Assembly: GCA_009774145.1 (NCBI GenBank)
Contig: VSND01000008.1
Coordinates: 1-64,000, forward strand
Direction of reading: 5' to 3'
From: Lachnospiraceae bacterium
Lineage (GTDB): Bacteria > Bacillota > Clostridia > Lachnospirales > Lachnospiraceae
DNA: 64,000 bases
Shown here in pieces: positions 24,061-33,506 of this stretch. Both the position numbers and the translations under genes were made by a program. How positions within the stretch are numbered: position 1 is the first letter of the stretch; each line of letters starts with the position of its first letter. The notes under the pieces were generated by a model. That model was not told where the DNA came from and made no database searches. It worked only from the letters and a program-made list of their open reading frames with translations.

Positions 24061-25593
24061 ATGTTCAGTTCAGTTTTATCAGCGGCAGTCATCGGCATTG
24101 AAGCGTATCCGATTCAGGTGGAAGCGGATATCTGTGACGGGCTGCCGCAGTTCTGTATGGTAGGAGATCTGTCTCCCGAGGTGAGGGAAGCGGCGGACCG
24201 GGTCCGCACGGCCCTCCGGAATACAAAGATTTCTTTTCCCCCGAAAAAGATTACGGTAAACCTTTCACCGGCGCATATCCGGAAGGAAGGGACCGGATTT
24301 GACCTGCCGGTGGCAGCTGCCCTTTTGACGGCGCTTGGGATCATACCGGAAGAGTATGTCAAAGGAGTACTGGTTATGGGGGAAGTCGGTTTAAACGGAA
24401 AGGTCCGGCCGGTGAGCGGAGTACTGCAAAGTGTTATGCTGGCCAAAGAGCTTGGCTGCAGACTGTGTCTGGTTCCGGGAGAGAATGCGAAAGAAGGAGC
24501 AGCAGTCTATGGAGTCTCGGTGGTCGGAGTAGGAACGCTTCAGGAACTCCTGGAGTGCCTCCTGTCTCCCGGTTTCTGCATGGAGCATGCGGAGTGTCCA
24601 AAGGAATGGGAAGCGGAACAGAGTGTCTGCGGGGAAGATTTTCAGGAGGTAAATGGACAGGAAGGCGTGCGTCGTGCGGCGGAAATCGCTGCTGCAGGCA
24701 TGCATAATTTTCTGATGGTGGGAAGCCCGGGTGCGGGTAAGACCATGATCGCCAGACGGATGCCGACGATCCTGCCGGAACTGACTCTTCCGGAGAGCCT
24801 GGAGATTTCGAAAGTGTACAGTGCCTGCGGGCTCCTGTCAGGAGAAGCGGGGCTGATCAGAACCCGTCCTTTTCGGGCGCCTCATCATACCGTGTCTGCC
24901 GTTGCGCTGGCAGGAGGCGGAAGAAAGGTAAAACCAGGTGAGATCAGCCTTGCGACAAGAGGCGTGCTTTTTCTGGACGAGCTTCCGGAATTTTCCAGAA
25001 ATGCACTGGAGATCCTGCGTCAGCCCATGGAGGAAGGGCAGGTTACGATCAGCCGGGCAAGCGGTACCTTTGTATTTCCGGCGCATTTCCAGCTTGTTTC
25101 GGCAATGAACCCGTGCCGGTGCGGCTACTATCCTGACCGGGAGCGCTGCCACTGTCTGCCCGGGGAGATCAGCCAGTATCTGCGCCGTATATCCCGACCG
25201 CTTCTGGACCGCATTGACATCTGCGCGGAAATTTCCAGAGTGGAATACCGGGATCTGACCGGAACCCATGAAAATGAGAGCTCTGCCGGGATTCGGTACC
25301 GGGTGGAGACCGCTCAGAAGATTCAGAAGGAACGGTACCAGGAGCTGGGCTGGCAGTTTAATTCCCAGCTTCCGGTGTCTGCAATCCGGCATTTCTGTAT
25401 ACTGGGGCAGGAGGAAATGCGAACCATGGAACTGGCATTCGAGAAACTGGGGCTCAGTGCCAGAGCATACCACCGGATTCTTAAGGTGGCGAGGACGATT
25501 GCGGATCTGGCAGGAGAGAAGCGGATCCGGACCGAACACCTTCTGGAAGCCATCGGTTACCGCTCGCTGGATCAGAAATTCTGGGGGAGGTAG
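24061..25593 (+). CDS. YifB/ComM-family Mg-chelatase-like AAA ATPase
   Basis: 510 residues. N-terminal Lon-protease-like fold (FSSVLSAAVIGIEAYPIQVEADI), central AAA+ domain with Walker A VGSPGAGKTMIARRMP and Walker B GVLFLDELPEF, arginine-finger region and C-terminal Mg_chelatase_C domain. Such proteins (ComM) are branch-migration helicases helping natural transformation. Immediately followed by dprA, the standard order. Confidence 0.93.
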   Translation: MFSSVLSAAVIGIEAYPIQVEADICDGLPQFCMVGDLSPEVREAADRVRTALRNTKISFPPKKITVNLSPAHIRKEGTGFDLPVAAALLTALGIIPEEYVKGVLVMGEVGLNGKVRPVSGVLQSVMLAKELGCRLCLVPGENAKEGAAVYGVSVVGVGTLQELLECLLSPGFCMEHAECPKEWEAEQSVCGEDFQEVNGQEGVRRAAEIAAAGMHNFLMVGSPGAGKTMIARRMPTILPELTLPESLEISKVYSACGLLSGEAGLIRTRPFRAPHHTVSAVALAGGGRKVKPGEISLATRGVLFLDELPEFSRNALEILRQPMEEGQVTISRASGTFVFPAHFQLVSAMNPCRCGYYPDRERCHCLPGEISQYLRRISRPLLDRIDICAEISRVEYRDLTGTHENESSAGIRYRVETAQKIQKERYQELGWQFNSQLPVSAIRHFCILGQEEMRTMELAFEKLGLSARAYHRILKVARTIADLAGEKRIRTEHLLEAIGYRSLDQKFWGR

Positions 25594-25598
25594 GACAG

Positions 25599-26516
25599 AT
25601 GGAAGGAAAAGACAACAACAGCTATAATAATAGAAGAAACATGACTGACAGATCTGAAAACAGCATACAATATATCCGGCAGCAGGATGCAGACTATCCG
25701 GAAAAGCTGCGTGTTCACAGGGGGATGCCAGGAGGGCTCTATGTGCTTGGCAGGCTTCCGGATCCGGGCAGAATGTCAGTGGCCATCGTGGGTGCACGGC
25801 GTTCCAGCCGGTATGGGGATGAGACCGCGCGGTTTTTTGCAGGGGAGCTGGCAAAGGAAGGAATACAGATCATCAGCGGTATGGCGTGGGGCATTGATGG
25901 AATGGCGCACGAAGGCGCGCTGGAAGCAGGGGGAGATACCTTTGCGGTCCTGGGCAGCGGCGTGGACGTATGTTATCCGGCAGGCCACAGAAAGCTGTAT
26001 GACAGGCTGATAAGAACCGGCGGCATTCTGTCGGAGCAGCCGCCCGGCATGCCGCCGAAACCGGGACATTTTCCGGCCAGAAACCGGATCATCAGCGGAC
26101 TGTCGGATCTGGTGCTTGTGGTGGAAGCGCGGGAGCAGAGCGGTTCTCTGATTACTGCCGACCTGGCGCTGGAGCAGGGAAAGGATGTATTTGCCGTTCC
26201 GGGAAGGATTGGAGACGGGTTAAGCCGGGGGTGTCTGAACCTGATCCGGCAGGGAGCCGGGCTTGCGGACAGTCCCCGCGCCATACTGGATGCACTGGGG
26301 ATGAGCGCCGTGAAGAACACAGAGCCGGGGAAAATTTTACTTGCAAAGGATGAAAATATCGTGTATAGTTGGATACGTTTACAGCCGGTCTCTCTGGATG
26401 AGATTGTAAAAAATACCAAAATGCCTGTCCAGAAGGTACTCTCTCTTCTGGTCGGACTGGAGCTGAAGGGCTGCATCAGAGAGATCAGGAAGAATGATTA
26501 TGTAAGAACGGATTGA
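25599..26516 (+). CDS. dprA: DNA-processing protein DprA
   Basis: 305 residues. Rossmann-type DprA core: VAIVGARRSSRYGDETA, SGMAWGIDGMAHEGAL, FPARNRIISGLSDLVLVVEA. The C-terminal winged helix (SLDEIVKNTKMPVQKVLSLLVGLELKG) is present; the N-terminal SAM domain of longer forms is absent. DprA loads RecA on incoming single-stranded DNA. GGGGGAGG in the preceding stop region supports the ATG at 25599. Confidence 0.93.
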   Translation: MEGKDNNSYNNRRNMTDRSENSIQYIRQQDADYPEKLRVHRGMPGGLYVLGRLPDPGRMSVAIVGARRSSRYGDETARFFAGELAKEGIQIISGMAWGIDGMAHEGALEAGGDTFAVLGSGVDVCYPAGHRKLYDRLIRTGGILSEQPPGMPPKPGHFPARNRIISGLSDLVLVVEAREQSGSLITADLALEQGKDVFAVPGRIGDGLSRGCLNLIRQGAGLADSPRAILDALGMSAVKNTEPGKILLAKDENIVYSWIRLQPVSLDEIVKNTKMPVQKVLSLLVGLELKGCIREIRKNDYVRTD

Positions 26517-26525
26517 GGACGACCA

Positions 26526-28535
26526 ATGGCAAAATATCTTGTTATCGTGGAGTCACCTGCCAAGGTGAAGACTATTAAGAAATTTTTGGGTTCGAATTAT
26601 GAGGTCATGGCTTCCAATGGACATGTAAGAGATATGCCCAAAAGTCAGCTCGGTTTTGATGTGGAAAACGATTATGAACCAAAATATATTACCATTCGCG
26701 GGAAAGGAGATATTCTGGCGAAGCTGCGCAAAGCGGCAAAGAAAGCGGATAAAGTGTATCTTGCAACTGACCCGGACCGTGAGGGAGAAGCAATCTCATG
26801 GCATCTGTCAAAGGCGCTGAACCTGGATGAGAAAAGGATATACAGGATTACGTTCAATGAGATCACAAAGTCTGCGGTGAAGGAGTCTATCAAACATGCC
26901 AGGGGAATTAATCAGGATCTGGTGGATGCCCAGCAGGCAAGGCGGATGCTGGACCGCATGGTGGGTTACCGGATCAGCCCCATTCTGTGGGCAAAGGTCA
27001 AACGGGGATTAAGCGCAGGCAGGGTGCAGTCGGTGGCTCTTCGCCTGGTGGCTGACCGGGAAGAAGAGATCAATGCATTTGTTCCTGAAGAATACTGGAC
27101 GCTGGATGCAGAATTTGCCGTAAAAGGGGAGAAGAAGCCCCTGCCTGCGAAATTCTACGGAACGACGGAGGAAAAGCTGGAAATTCATTCCCGGGAGGAG
27201 ATGGAAAAGATCCTTCAGGCAGTAAAGGATGCAGAGTTTGCCGTTACGGATGTAAAGGACAGGGAGCGTCTCAAAAAGGCGCCGCTGCCGTTTACGACCA
27301 GCACGCTCCAGCAGGAAGCGTCAAAGGTATTGAATTTTTCCACCTCCAGAACCATGCGTCTGGCTCAGCAGCTCTATGAAGGAATTGATATTGAAGGGCA
27401 GGGAACCGTTGGTATCATCACGTATCTGCGTACAGATTCCACCCGTGTCTCCGATGAGGCGGCACAGGCGGCGGCAGGCTACATCCGGGAAACTTACGGA
27501 GAGGAATACCTTCCGCAGGAAAAAAGCAGGGCGAAGAAGGAAACGGATAAGAAGATACAGGATGCCCATGAGGCGATCCGGCCGACGGATATCCGCCGTA
27601 CTCCGGCTTCTTTGAAGGATTCTCTCTCCAGAGACCAGTTTCGTCTGTACCAGCTGATCTGGAAGCGCTTTACGGCGAGCCGTATGGCGGATGCCAGGTA
27701 TCATACCACCTCTGTGAGGATTGACGGAAACGGATACCGGTTTACGGTAGCGGCTTCCACGGTTGCATTTGACGGCTTCATGTCGGTCTATGTACAGGAT
27801 GAAGAAGAGAAAAGCAAAAATGCGACTCTGGTAAAGGCGATCGGAAAGGATTCAAAGCTTACCCTGAAGGAGCTGGAGGACAGACAGCATTTTACACAGC
27901 CCCCTGCACATTATACGGAGGCTGCGCTTGTAAAGACGCTGGAGGAGCTGGGCATCGGAAGGCCCAGTACCTATGCGCCGACGATCAGCACGATCATTGC
28001 CAGACGTTATGTGGCAAAAGAAGGCCGGAACCTGTATCTGACGGAGATCGGCGAAGTGGTAAACCATATGATGAAACAGGCTTTTCCCAGTATTGTGGAG
28101 ACGGATTTTACCGTCAATGTGGAATCACTTCTGGATATGGTGGAAGAGGGAAAAGTCGGCTGGAAGACCGTGGTCAGCAATTTCTATCCGGATTTAAATG
28201 AAGCGGTGTGCCGTGCGGAAGAGGAGCTTCAGAAGGTTCAGATCGCAGATGAAGTCAGCGATGTGGTCTGCGAACAGTGCGGGAAAAATATGGTGGTCAA
28301 ATATGGCCCCCACGGGAAATTTCTCGCCTGCCCGGGATTTCCGGACTGCAGGAATACGAAACCGTATCTGGAAAAGATCGGGGTGTCCTGTCCCAAGTGC
28401 GGAAAAGAGGTGGTGCTCCGGCGTTCTTCCAAGGGGCGGAAATTCTACAGCTGCGAGGGGTATCCGGACTGTGATTATATCTCCTGGAAAAAGCCGGAGG
28501 CTGAGAAGGAAAAAATGACAGAAAATTCAAAATAG
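26526..28535 (+). CDS. topA: DNA topoisomerase I
   Basis: 669 residues, type IA topoisomerase: TOPRIM domain (LVIVESPAKVKTIKKFLG, ATDPDREGEAISWHL), catalytic tyrosine in TYLRTDSTR (IITYLRTDST), and PSTYAPTIST. The C-terminal tail carries two four-cysteine zinc ribbons (CEQCGK..CPGFPDC and CPKCGK..CEGYPDC). Relaxes negative supercoils. It is 10 bases after dprA and before codY, the conserved Bacillota order. Confidence 0.96.
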   Translation: MAKYLVIVESPAKVKTIKKFLGSNYEVMASNGHVRDMPKSQLGFDVENDYEPKYITIRGKGDILAKLRKAAKKADKVYLATDPDREGEAISWHLSKALNLDEKRIYRITFNEITKSAVKESIKHARGINQDLVDAQQARRMLDRMVGYRISPILWAKVKRGLSAGRVQSVALRLVADREEEINAFVPEEYWTLDAEFAVKGEKKPLPAKFYGTTEEKLEIHSREEMEKILQAVKDAEFAVTDVKDRERLKKAPLPFTTSTLQQEASKVLNFSTSRTMRLAQQLYEGIDIEGQGTVGIITYLRTDSTRVSDEAAQAAAGYIRETYGEEYLPQEKSRAKKETDKKIQDAHEAIRPTDIRRTPASLKDSLSRDQFRLYQLIWKRFTASRMADARYHTTSVRIDGNGYRFTVAASTVAFDGFMSVYVQDEEEKSKNATLVKAIGKDSKLTLKELEDRQHFTQPPAHYTEAALVKTLEELGIGRPSTYAPTISTIIARRYVAKEGRNLYLTEIGEVVNHMMKQAFPSIVETDFTVNVESLLDMVEEGKVGWKTVVSNFYPDLNEAVCRAEEELQKVQIADEVSDVVCEQCGKNMVVKYGPHGKFLACPGFPDCRNTKPYLEKIGVSCPKCGKEVVLRRSSKGRKFYSCEGYPDCDYISWKKPEAEKEKMTENSK

Positions 28536-28568
28536 GAATTGAAATGTGTCAGATATTATGCTAATATC

Positions 28569-28604
28569 CAAAGTGCGGCTGCTTTTGTGGCTGCACTTTG
28601 TTTT
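28569..28604 (+). terminator. Terminator after topA
   Basis: Arms CAAAGTGC (28569-28576) and GCACTTTG (28593-28600) extended by GC pairs inside, loop around TTTTGTG, followed by TTTTC. It separates topA from codY. Confidence 0.75.
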
Positions 28605-28666
28605 CGTATATCGGGACAGCGTCCGGGGATCCGGATGAATACGGGATGTGGATAGGAGATGACAGG

Positions 28667-29470
28667 ATGAGTGTACAGTTACTGGATAAAACGAGGAAGA
28701 TCAACCGGCTTCTGCATAACAACAGCTCCAGCAAGGTGGTTTTTAATGATATCTGTAAGATATTGTCGGAGATTCTGCTGTCGAATGTACTTGTGATCAG
28801 CAGGAAAGGAAAGGTGTTGGGAAGCAGCCGTTTTGAGGGTGTGGAAGAACTTCGCGAACTGATTGTGGATCAGGTGGGGAGCAGGATCGATCCGCTTTTG
28901 AATGAGCGGCTTCTTGGAATTTTGTCTACACAGGAAAACGTAAACTTACGGACACTGGGATTTGAAACCGGGAATGTCAGGAACTATCAGGCGCTGGTCA
29001 CGCCCATTGATATTGCAGGAGAGCGGCTGGGGACGCTGTTTCTGTATAAATCGGAAGAGGCCTATGACATTGATGATATTATTCTGAGTGAATATGGTAC
29101 GGCGGTCGTGGGACTGGAGATGATGCGCTCGGTACATGAAGAAAATGCAGAAGAAGAACGCAGAAAACAGATTGTGCAGTCGGCCATCAGCACTCTTTCG
29201 ACCACGGAGCTGGAAGCAATCTTTTTGATCTTTCAGGAGATGAAGGGAGACGAGTGCACGCTGGTAGCCAGCAAGATCGCAGATAAGGCGGGAATCACCC
29301 GCTCCGTAATTGTCAATGCGCTCAGGAAATTCGAAAGCGCCGGAGTGATTGAATCCCGTTCTTCGGGCATGAAGGGAACCAGCATCCGGGTATTGAATGA
29401 CTGTGTGTTTGAGGAGCTGCAGCAGGCGCAGAATCATAAATCAGATGTGAAAATTATAAAGAAATGCTAA
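28667..29470 (+). CDS. codY: GTP- and branched-chain amino acid-sensing regulator CodY
   Basis: 267 residues. N-terminal GAF domain (LLDKTRKINRLLHNNSS, and LGSSRFEGVEE) binds Ile/Leu/Val; the C-terminal winged HTH contains ASKIADKAGITRSVIVNALRKFESAGVIESRSSGMKGT, the near-invariant CodY recognition region. It represses nutrient-limitation genes when GTP and branched-chain amino acids are plentiful. The ATG at 28667 is taken because AGGAG at 28654-28658 fits; an open frame extends further upstream but overlaps the terminator. Confidence 0.95.
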   Translation: MSVQLLDKTRKINRLLHNNSSSKVVFNDICKILSEILLSNVLVISRKGKVLGSSRFEGVEELRELIVDQVGSRIDPLLNERLLGILSTQENVNLRTLGFETGNVRNYQALVTPIDIAGERLGTLFLYKSEEAYDIDDIILSEYGTAVVGLEMMRSVHEENAEEERRKQIVQSAISTLSTTELEAIFLIFQEMKGDECTLVASKIADKAGITRSVIVNALRKFESAGVIESRSSGMKGTSIRVLNDCVFEELQQAQNHKSDVKIIKKC

Positions 29471-29496
29471 AAAATAAAAAAAACGAAATTTTCCCA

Positions 29497-29528
29497 TTGA
29501 CAATTTGGTTTTCCCGTACTAATATAAT
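29497..29528 (+). promoter_or_regulatory. groESL promoter
   Basis: TTGACA at 29497-29502; -10 is TAATAT (29520-29525, 17-base spacer), overlapping TATAAT at 29523-29528. The CIRCE operator starts 10 bases further on, so the transcription start lies at its edge. Confidence 0.75.
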
Positions 29529-29537
29529 ATCCAGAGA

Positions 29538-29564
29538 TTAGCACTCGATCCAAGTGAGTGCTAA
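29538..29564. promoter_or_regulatory. CIRCE heat-shock operator (HrcA site)
   Basis: TTAGCACTC (29538-29546), nine bases, GAGTGCTAA (29556-29564): exact CIRCE consensus. HrcA repressor binds here in Bacillota and is released on heat stress. hrcA itself is not in the window. Confidence 0.97.
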
Positions 29565-29600
29565 TAACCTGCAACAGGATTATGTGAAGGAGGAATCATC

Positions 29601-29885
29601 ATGAAATTAGTACCCTTAGGTGACAGAGTCGTATTAAAGCAGAATGAAAAAGAAGAGACTACCAAATCCGGTATCATTCTGGCAGCAAAAGCACAGGAGA
29701 AACCGGTGACTGCAGAAGTTGTGGCAGTTGGCCCGGGCGGAATGGTAGACGGTAAGGAAGTGACCATGCATGTAAAACCAGGCGATCAGGTCATCTATTC
29801 CAAATATGCAGGAAATGAAGTAAAGCTTGACGAAGAAGAATATGTAATCGTAAGACAGAATGATATTCTTGCAGTTGTAGAATAA
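29601..29885 (+). CDS. groES: Co-chaperonin GroES
   Basis: 94 residues. Full-length GroES with KLVPLGDRVVLKQ at the start, the mobile loop TTKSGIILAAKAQEKP, and VKPGDQVIYSKYAG. It caps the GroEL cage. AGGAGG precedes the ATG. Unusually, 233 bases with two structured repeats separate it from groEL. Confidence 0.97.
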   Translation: MKLVPLGDRVVLKQNEKEETTKSGIILAAKAQEKPVTAEVVAVGPGGMVDGKEVTMHVKPGDQVIYSKYAGNEVKLDEEEYVIVRQNDILAVVE

Positions 29886-29900
29886 TTAACAGGAACTTGA

Positions 29901-30100
29901 AAACAGCATCTGCCGGAGCCGTGCAGGAACGGTTTCAGGCCGGGAAACGGAAGGAAACCGTTCCGGACAAAGGGCACGGAGAGGGCAGATGCGGAACTTA
30001 AAACAGCATCTGCCGGAGCCGTGCAGGAACGGTTTCAGGCCGGGAAACGGAAGGAAACCGTTCCGGACAAAGGGCACGGAGAGGGCAGATGCGGAACTTA
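29901..30100. repeat. Two identical 100-base structured repeats between groES and groEL
   Basis: Bases 29901-30000 and 30001-30100 are identical. Each unit folds into one long hairpin of nested arms: GCATCTGCC/GGCAGATGC, CCGTGC/GCACGG and GGAACGGTTTC/GAAACCGTTCC (first copy 29906-29914/29984-29992, 29919-29924/29974-29979 and 29926-29936/29954-29964). Units are bordered by GGAACTT. A diverged relative lies upstream of prmA. As part of the groESL mRNA they could change the GroES:GroEL ratio by stabilising or processing the transcript (inference). Confidence 0.93.
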
Positions 30101-30118
30101 AATAGGAGGAGATTTATC

Positions 30119-31741
30119 ATGGCGAAAGAAATCAAACATGGCGTAGACGCCAGAGTCGCACTGGAAGCCGGTGTGAATAAACTTGCAGATACGGTAAGCG
30201 TAACTCTTGGACCGAAAGGAAGGAATGTGGTTCTTGACAAGCAGTTCGGTACTCCGCTCATCACCAACGACGGCGTGACCATCGCCAAGGAGATCGAGCT
30301 TGAGGATGCGTTCGAGAACATGGGCGCTCAGCTTGTAAAAGAAGTGGCTACCAAGACCAACGACGTAGCAGGCGACGGTACGACGACTGCAACGGTTCTT
30401 GCACAGGCAATGATCAATGAAGGTATGAAGAATCTGGCAGCAGGCGCGAACCCGATCATTTTGAGAAAGGGTATGAAGAAGGCAACGGATGCTGCGGTAG
30501 AAGCGATCGCAGGCATGAGCAGCAAGGTAACCGGCAAGCATCAGATGGCAAGGGTTGCAGCGATTTCTGCAGGAGATGATGAGGTCGGCAACATGGTGGC
30601 AGATGCCATGGAGAAAGTGGCAAACGACGGCGTTATCACGATTGAAGAGTCCAAGACCATGAAGACCGAGCTGGATGTGGTAGAAGGTATGCAGTTCGAC
30701 CGCGGATATATCTCTGCGTATATGGCAACCGATACTGAGAAGATGGAAGCAGTTCTGGAAGATCCCTATATCCTGATCACAGACAAGAAGATCAGTAATA
30801 TCCAGGAGATCCTTCCGGTACTGGAGCAGCTTGTTCAGTCCGGCAAGAAGCTTCTCATCATTGCCGAGGATATCGAGGGCGAAGCGCTGACGACTCTGGT
30901 ACTGAACAAACTGCGCGGCACCTTTACCGCAGTAGGCGTAAAGGCTCCGGGCTATGGAGACAGAAGAAAGGCAATGCTTCAGGATATCGCGATCCTGACC
31001 GGCGGTACGGTGATCTCTGAAGAAGTTGGACTGGAACTGAAGGATACAACGGTTGAGATGCTTGGCCGTGCGAAGTCTGTGAAGGTTCAGAAAGAGAATA
31101 CGGTGATCGTAGACGGTCTTGGAAGCAAGGAAGAGATCGAGAACCGGATCAAGACGATCAAGGCTGAGATCGATGCAACCAAGTCCGAGTTTGATAAAGA
31201 AAAACTGCAGGAGCGTTATGCGAAGCTGGCAGGCGGCGTGGCAGTGATCCGCGTAGGTGCGGCTACCGAGACCGAGATGAAAGAGGCAAAACTCCGTATG
31301 GAAGACGCGCTTGCAGCGACCAGAGCAGCAGTGGAAGAGGGTATCATCTGCGGCGGCGGCGCAGCGTATATCCACGCATCCAAGGATGTGGAGAAGCTGG
31401 TAGAGACTCTGGAAGGCGATGAGAGAACCGGTGCGAAGGTGATCCTGAAGGCACTGGAGGCTCCGCTGTTCCATATTGCATCCAATGCAGGGCTGGAAGG
31501 TGCAGTCATCATCAACAAAGTGCATGAGGCCGAGAAAGGCATTGGCTTTGACGCGCTGAAGGAAGAGTATGTGGACATGGTAGATGCAGGCATCCTGGAT
31601 CCGGCGAAGGTAACCAGAAGCGCACTGCAGAATGCAACCAGCGTGGCTGCTACCTTCCTGACTACAGAGGCGTGCGTGGCAAATATAAAAGAAGAAGTTC
31701 CTCCGATGCCGGCAGGCGGCGGCGGAATGGGTATGATGTAA
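30119..31741 (+). CDS. groEL: Chaperonin GroEL
   Basis: 540 residues, complete, ending in the usual Gly/Met tail (PAGGGGMGMM). ATP-site motifs TLGPKGRNVVLDK and GDGTTTATVLAQ, and conserved GYISAYM and VEEGIICGGGAA are present. Folds proteins with GroES. Start at ATG 30119 after AGGAGGAG. Transcribed from the CIRCE-controlled promoter. Confidence 0.98.
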   Translation: MAKEIKHGVDARVALEAGVNKLADTVSVTLGPKGRNVVLDKQFGTPLITNDGVTIAKEIELEDAFENMGAQLVKEVATKTNDVAGDGTTTATVLAQAMINEGMKNLAAGANPIILRKGMKKATDAAVEAIAGMSSKVTGKHQMARVAAISAGDDEVGNMVADAMEKVANDGVITIEESKTMKTELDVVEGMQFDRGYISAYMATDTEKMEAVLEDPYILITDKKISNIQEILPVLEQLVQSGKKLLIIAEDIEGEALTTLVLNKLRGTFTAVGVKAPGYGDRRKAMLQDIAILTGGTVISEEVGLELKDTTVEMLGRAKSVKVQKENTVIVDGLGSKEEIENRIKTIKAEIDATKSEFDKEKLQERYAKLAGGVAVIRVGAATETEMKEAKLRMEDALAATRAAVEEGIICGGGAAYIHASKDVEKLVETLEGDERTGAKVILKALEAPLFHIASNAGLEGAVIINKVHEAEKGIGFDALKEEYVDMVDAGILDPAKVTRSALQNATSVAATFLTTEACVANIKEEVPPMPAGGGGMGMM

Positions 31742-31759
31742 TTCCGACAGAACCGTACA

Positions 31760-31793
31760 GAAAAAGGACACTGCGCAGGCAGCGTCCTTTTTT
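31760..31793 (+). terminator. Terminator after groEL
   Basis: GAAAAAGGAC-a-CTGC and GCAG-c-GTCCTTTTTT pair with one A/C mismatch around a GCAG loop and end in a T-run. Strong intrinsic terminator. Confidence 0.88.
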
Positions 31794-31805
31794 CCATAAA
31801 ATCCA

Positions 31806-31834
31806 TTGACATAATGGATGCTATCTGATAGACT
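31806..31834 (+). promoter_or_regulatory. Predicted guaB promoter
   Basis: TTGACA (31806-31811), 17-base spacer, TAGACT (31829-31834). The transcript would start near 31841 and have a leader of about 185 bases. Confidence 0.55.
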
Positions 31835-31871
31835 GTTTTAAACATTAGAAGCAGTATGATTTTTACTACAG

Positions 31872-31923
31872 TAAACGGCACTAAATTCTTGCACTCACAG
31901 AGCGTTGGTCCAGGTGCCGTTTA
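31872..31923 (+). promoter_or_regulatory. Structured guaB leader RNA
   Basis: Perfect 10-base arms TAAACGGCAC (31872-31881) and GTGCCGTTTA (31914-31923) enclose a 32-base loop. There is no T-run, so it is not a simple terminator. It does not match the purine riboswitch core I know. A cis-regulatory or mRNA-stability role is possible. Confidence 0.4.
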
Positions 31924-32025
31924 TCAGACTCTTCCGGCAGATTTCATGTACCGGCAGTCATCGGCAGAGATGCGGCAGTAAAAATAGGAAGTGATGATTA
32001 AAACAAAAGAAAGAGAGGATAAGAA

Positions 32026-33480
32026 ATGGGTAAAATTATCGGTGAAGGCATTACATTTGATGACGTTCTTCTGGTGCCGGCTTACTCAGAGGTGATTCCC
32101 AACCAGGTCAATCTGGAGACCTGGCTGACGAAGACAATCAGGCTCAACATCCCAATGATGAGTGCGGGGATGGATACCGTGACAGAATACCGGATGGCGA
32201 TTGCCATGGCAAGGCAGGGCGGTATCGGCATCATCCATAAGAATATGTCCATTGAAGCGCAGGCAGAAGAAGTAGATAAGGTAAAACGTTCTGAAAATGG
32301 TGTAATCACAGACCCGTTTTCTTTGACTCCGGAGCATACACTGGCGGATGCAGATTCTCTGATGGGGAAATACCGGATTTCGGGTGTGCCGATTACAGAA
32401 GGCAGGAAGCTGGTAGGCATCATAACTAACCGGGATCTGAAGTTCGAGACAGATTTTACCAAAAAAATCAAAGAGTCCATGACATCCGAGAATCTGGTCA
32501 CGGCGCCGGAGGGAATTACTCTGGATGAAGCGAAGACGATTCTTGGAAAGGCAAGAAAGGAAAAGCTTCCGATTGTTGATAAAGATTTTAATCTGAAAGG
32601 TCTGATCACGATCAAGGATATTGAGAAACAGATCAAATATCCGCTGGCTGCAAAAGATGCACAGGGAAGGCTGCTGTGCGGCGCAGGCATCGGAATTACG
32701 GCAAATGTGCTGGATCGTGCGAAGGCGCTGATCGAGGCGCATGTGGATGTACTGGTGCTGGATTCTTCTCATGGGCATTCTGCAAATGTGATCCGCTGCC
32801 TGCACATGCTGAAGGAAGCCTATCCGGACATTCCTGTGATTGCCGGCAATGTGGCCACCAAAGCAGCGGCAAAGGCGCTGATCGAGGCAGGCGCGGATGC
32901 GGTGAAGGTCGGCATCGGCCCCGGTTCTATCTGCACGACCCGCGTAGTCTCCGGCGTAGGCGTTCCGCAGATCAGCGCGATCATGAACTGTTATGAAGCA
33001 GCAAAGGAATACAACGTTCCGGTGATTGCAGACGGCGGCATCAAATACTCCGGAGATATTACCAAGGCGCTTGCGGCAGGAGCGAACGTATGCATGATGG
33101 GCAGTATCTTTGCAGGCTGTGATGAGAGTCCGGGGTCTTTTGAACTGTACCAGGGAAGAAAGTATAAGGTCTACCGCGGCATGGGATCCATTGCCGCCAT
33201 GGAGAACGGCTCCAGGGACCGGTATTTCCAGAATGATGCGAAGAAACTGGTGCCGGAAGGCGTGGAAGGCCGGGTGGCTTATAAAGGCTATGTGGAAGAT
33301 ACCATCTTCCAGCTGCTCGGCGGACTTCGTTCCGGTATGGGGTTATGCGGCGCAGCGGATGTGGAGACGCTGAAGACAACCGCAGAATTTATGAAGATCT
33401 CGGCGGCTTCTCTGAAAGAAAGCCATCCGCATGATATTCATATCACGAAAGAAGCGCCGAATTACAGTGTAAATGAATAA
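32026..33480 (+). CDS. guaB: IMP dehydrogenase
   Basis: 484 residues. TIM-barrel oxidoreductase with two CBS domains inserted (about residues 95-205). Catalytic cysteine loop GIGPGSICTTRVVSGVG, IMP-binding SGDITKALAAGANVCMMGS, flap region with YFQNDAKKLVPEGVEGRV. It makes XMP, the first step to GTP, which is also a CodY signal. AGAGAGGA precedes the ATG. Single-gene unit. Confidence 0.97.
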   Translation: MGKIIGEGITFDDVLLVPAYSEVIPNQVNLETWLTKTIRLNIPMMSAGMDTVTEYRMAIAMARQGGIGIIHKNMSIEAQAEEVDKVKRSENGVITDPFSLTPEHTLADADSLMGKYRISGVPITEGRKLVGIITNRDLKFETDFTKKIKESMTSENLVTAPEGITLDEAKTILGKARKEKLPIVDKDFNLKGLITIKDIEKQIKYPLAAKDAQGRLLCGAGIGITANVLDRAKALIEAHVDVLVLDSSHGHSANVIRCLHMLKEAYPDIPVIAGNVATKAAAKALIEAGADAVKVGIGPGSICTTRVVSGVGVPQISAIMNCYEAAKEYNVPVIADGGIKYSGDITKALAAGANVCMMGSIFAGCDESPGSFELYQGRKYKVYRGMGSIAAMENGSRDRYFQNDAKKLVPEGVEGRVAYKGYVEDTIFQLLGGLRSGMGLCGAADVETLKTTAEFMKISAASLKESHPHDIHITKEAPNYSVNE

Positions 33481-33506
33481 ACAGAGGCTGATTTCAGTCC
33501 AGCATA

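Noticed and set aside
29901..30100. CRISPR-like array
   Set aside because: The units are adjacent and identical with no unique spacers, 100 bases long, and no cas genes are nearby.
30098..31771. Large minus-strand frame opposite groEL
   Set aside because: GroEL is beyond doubt; the antisense frame is Cys/His-rich and matches nothing.
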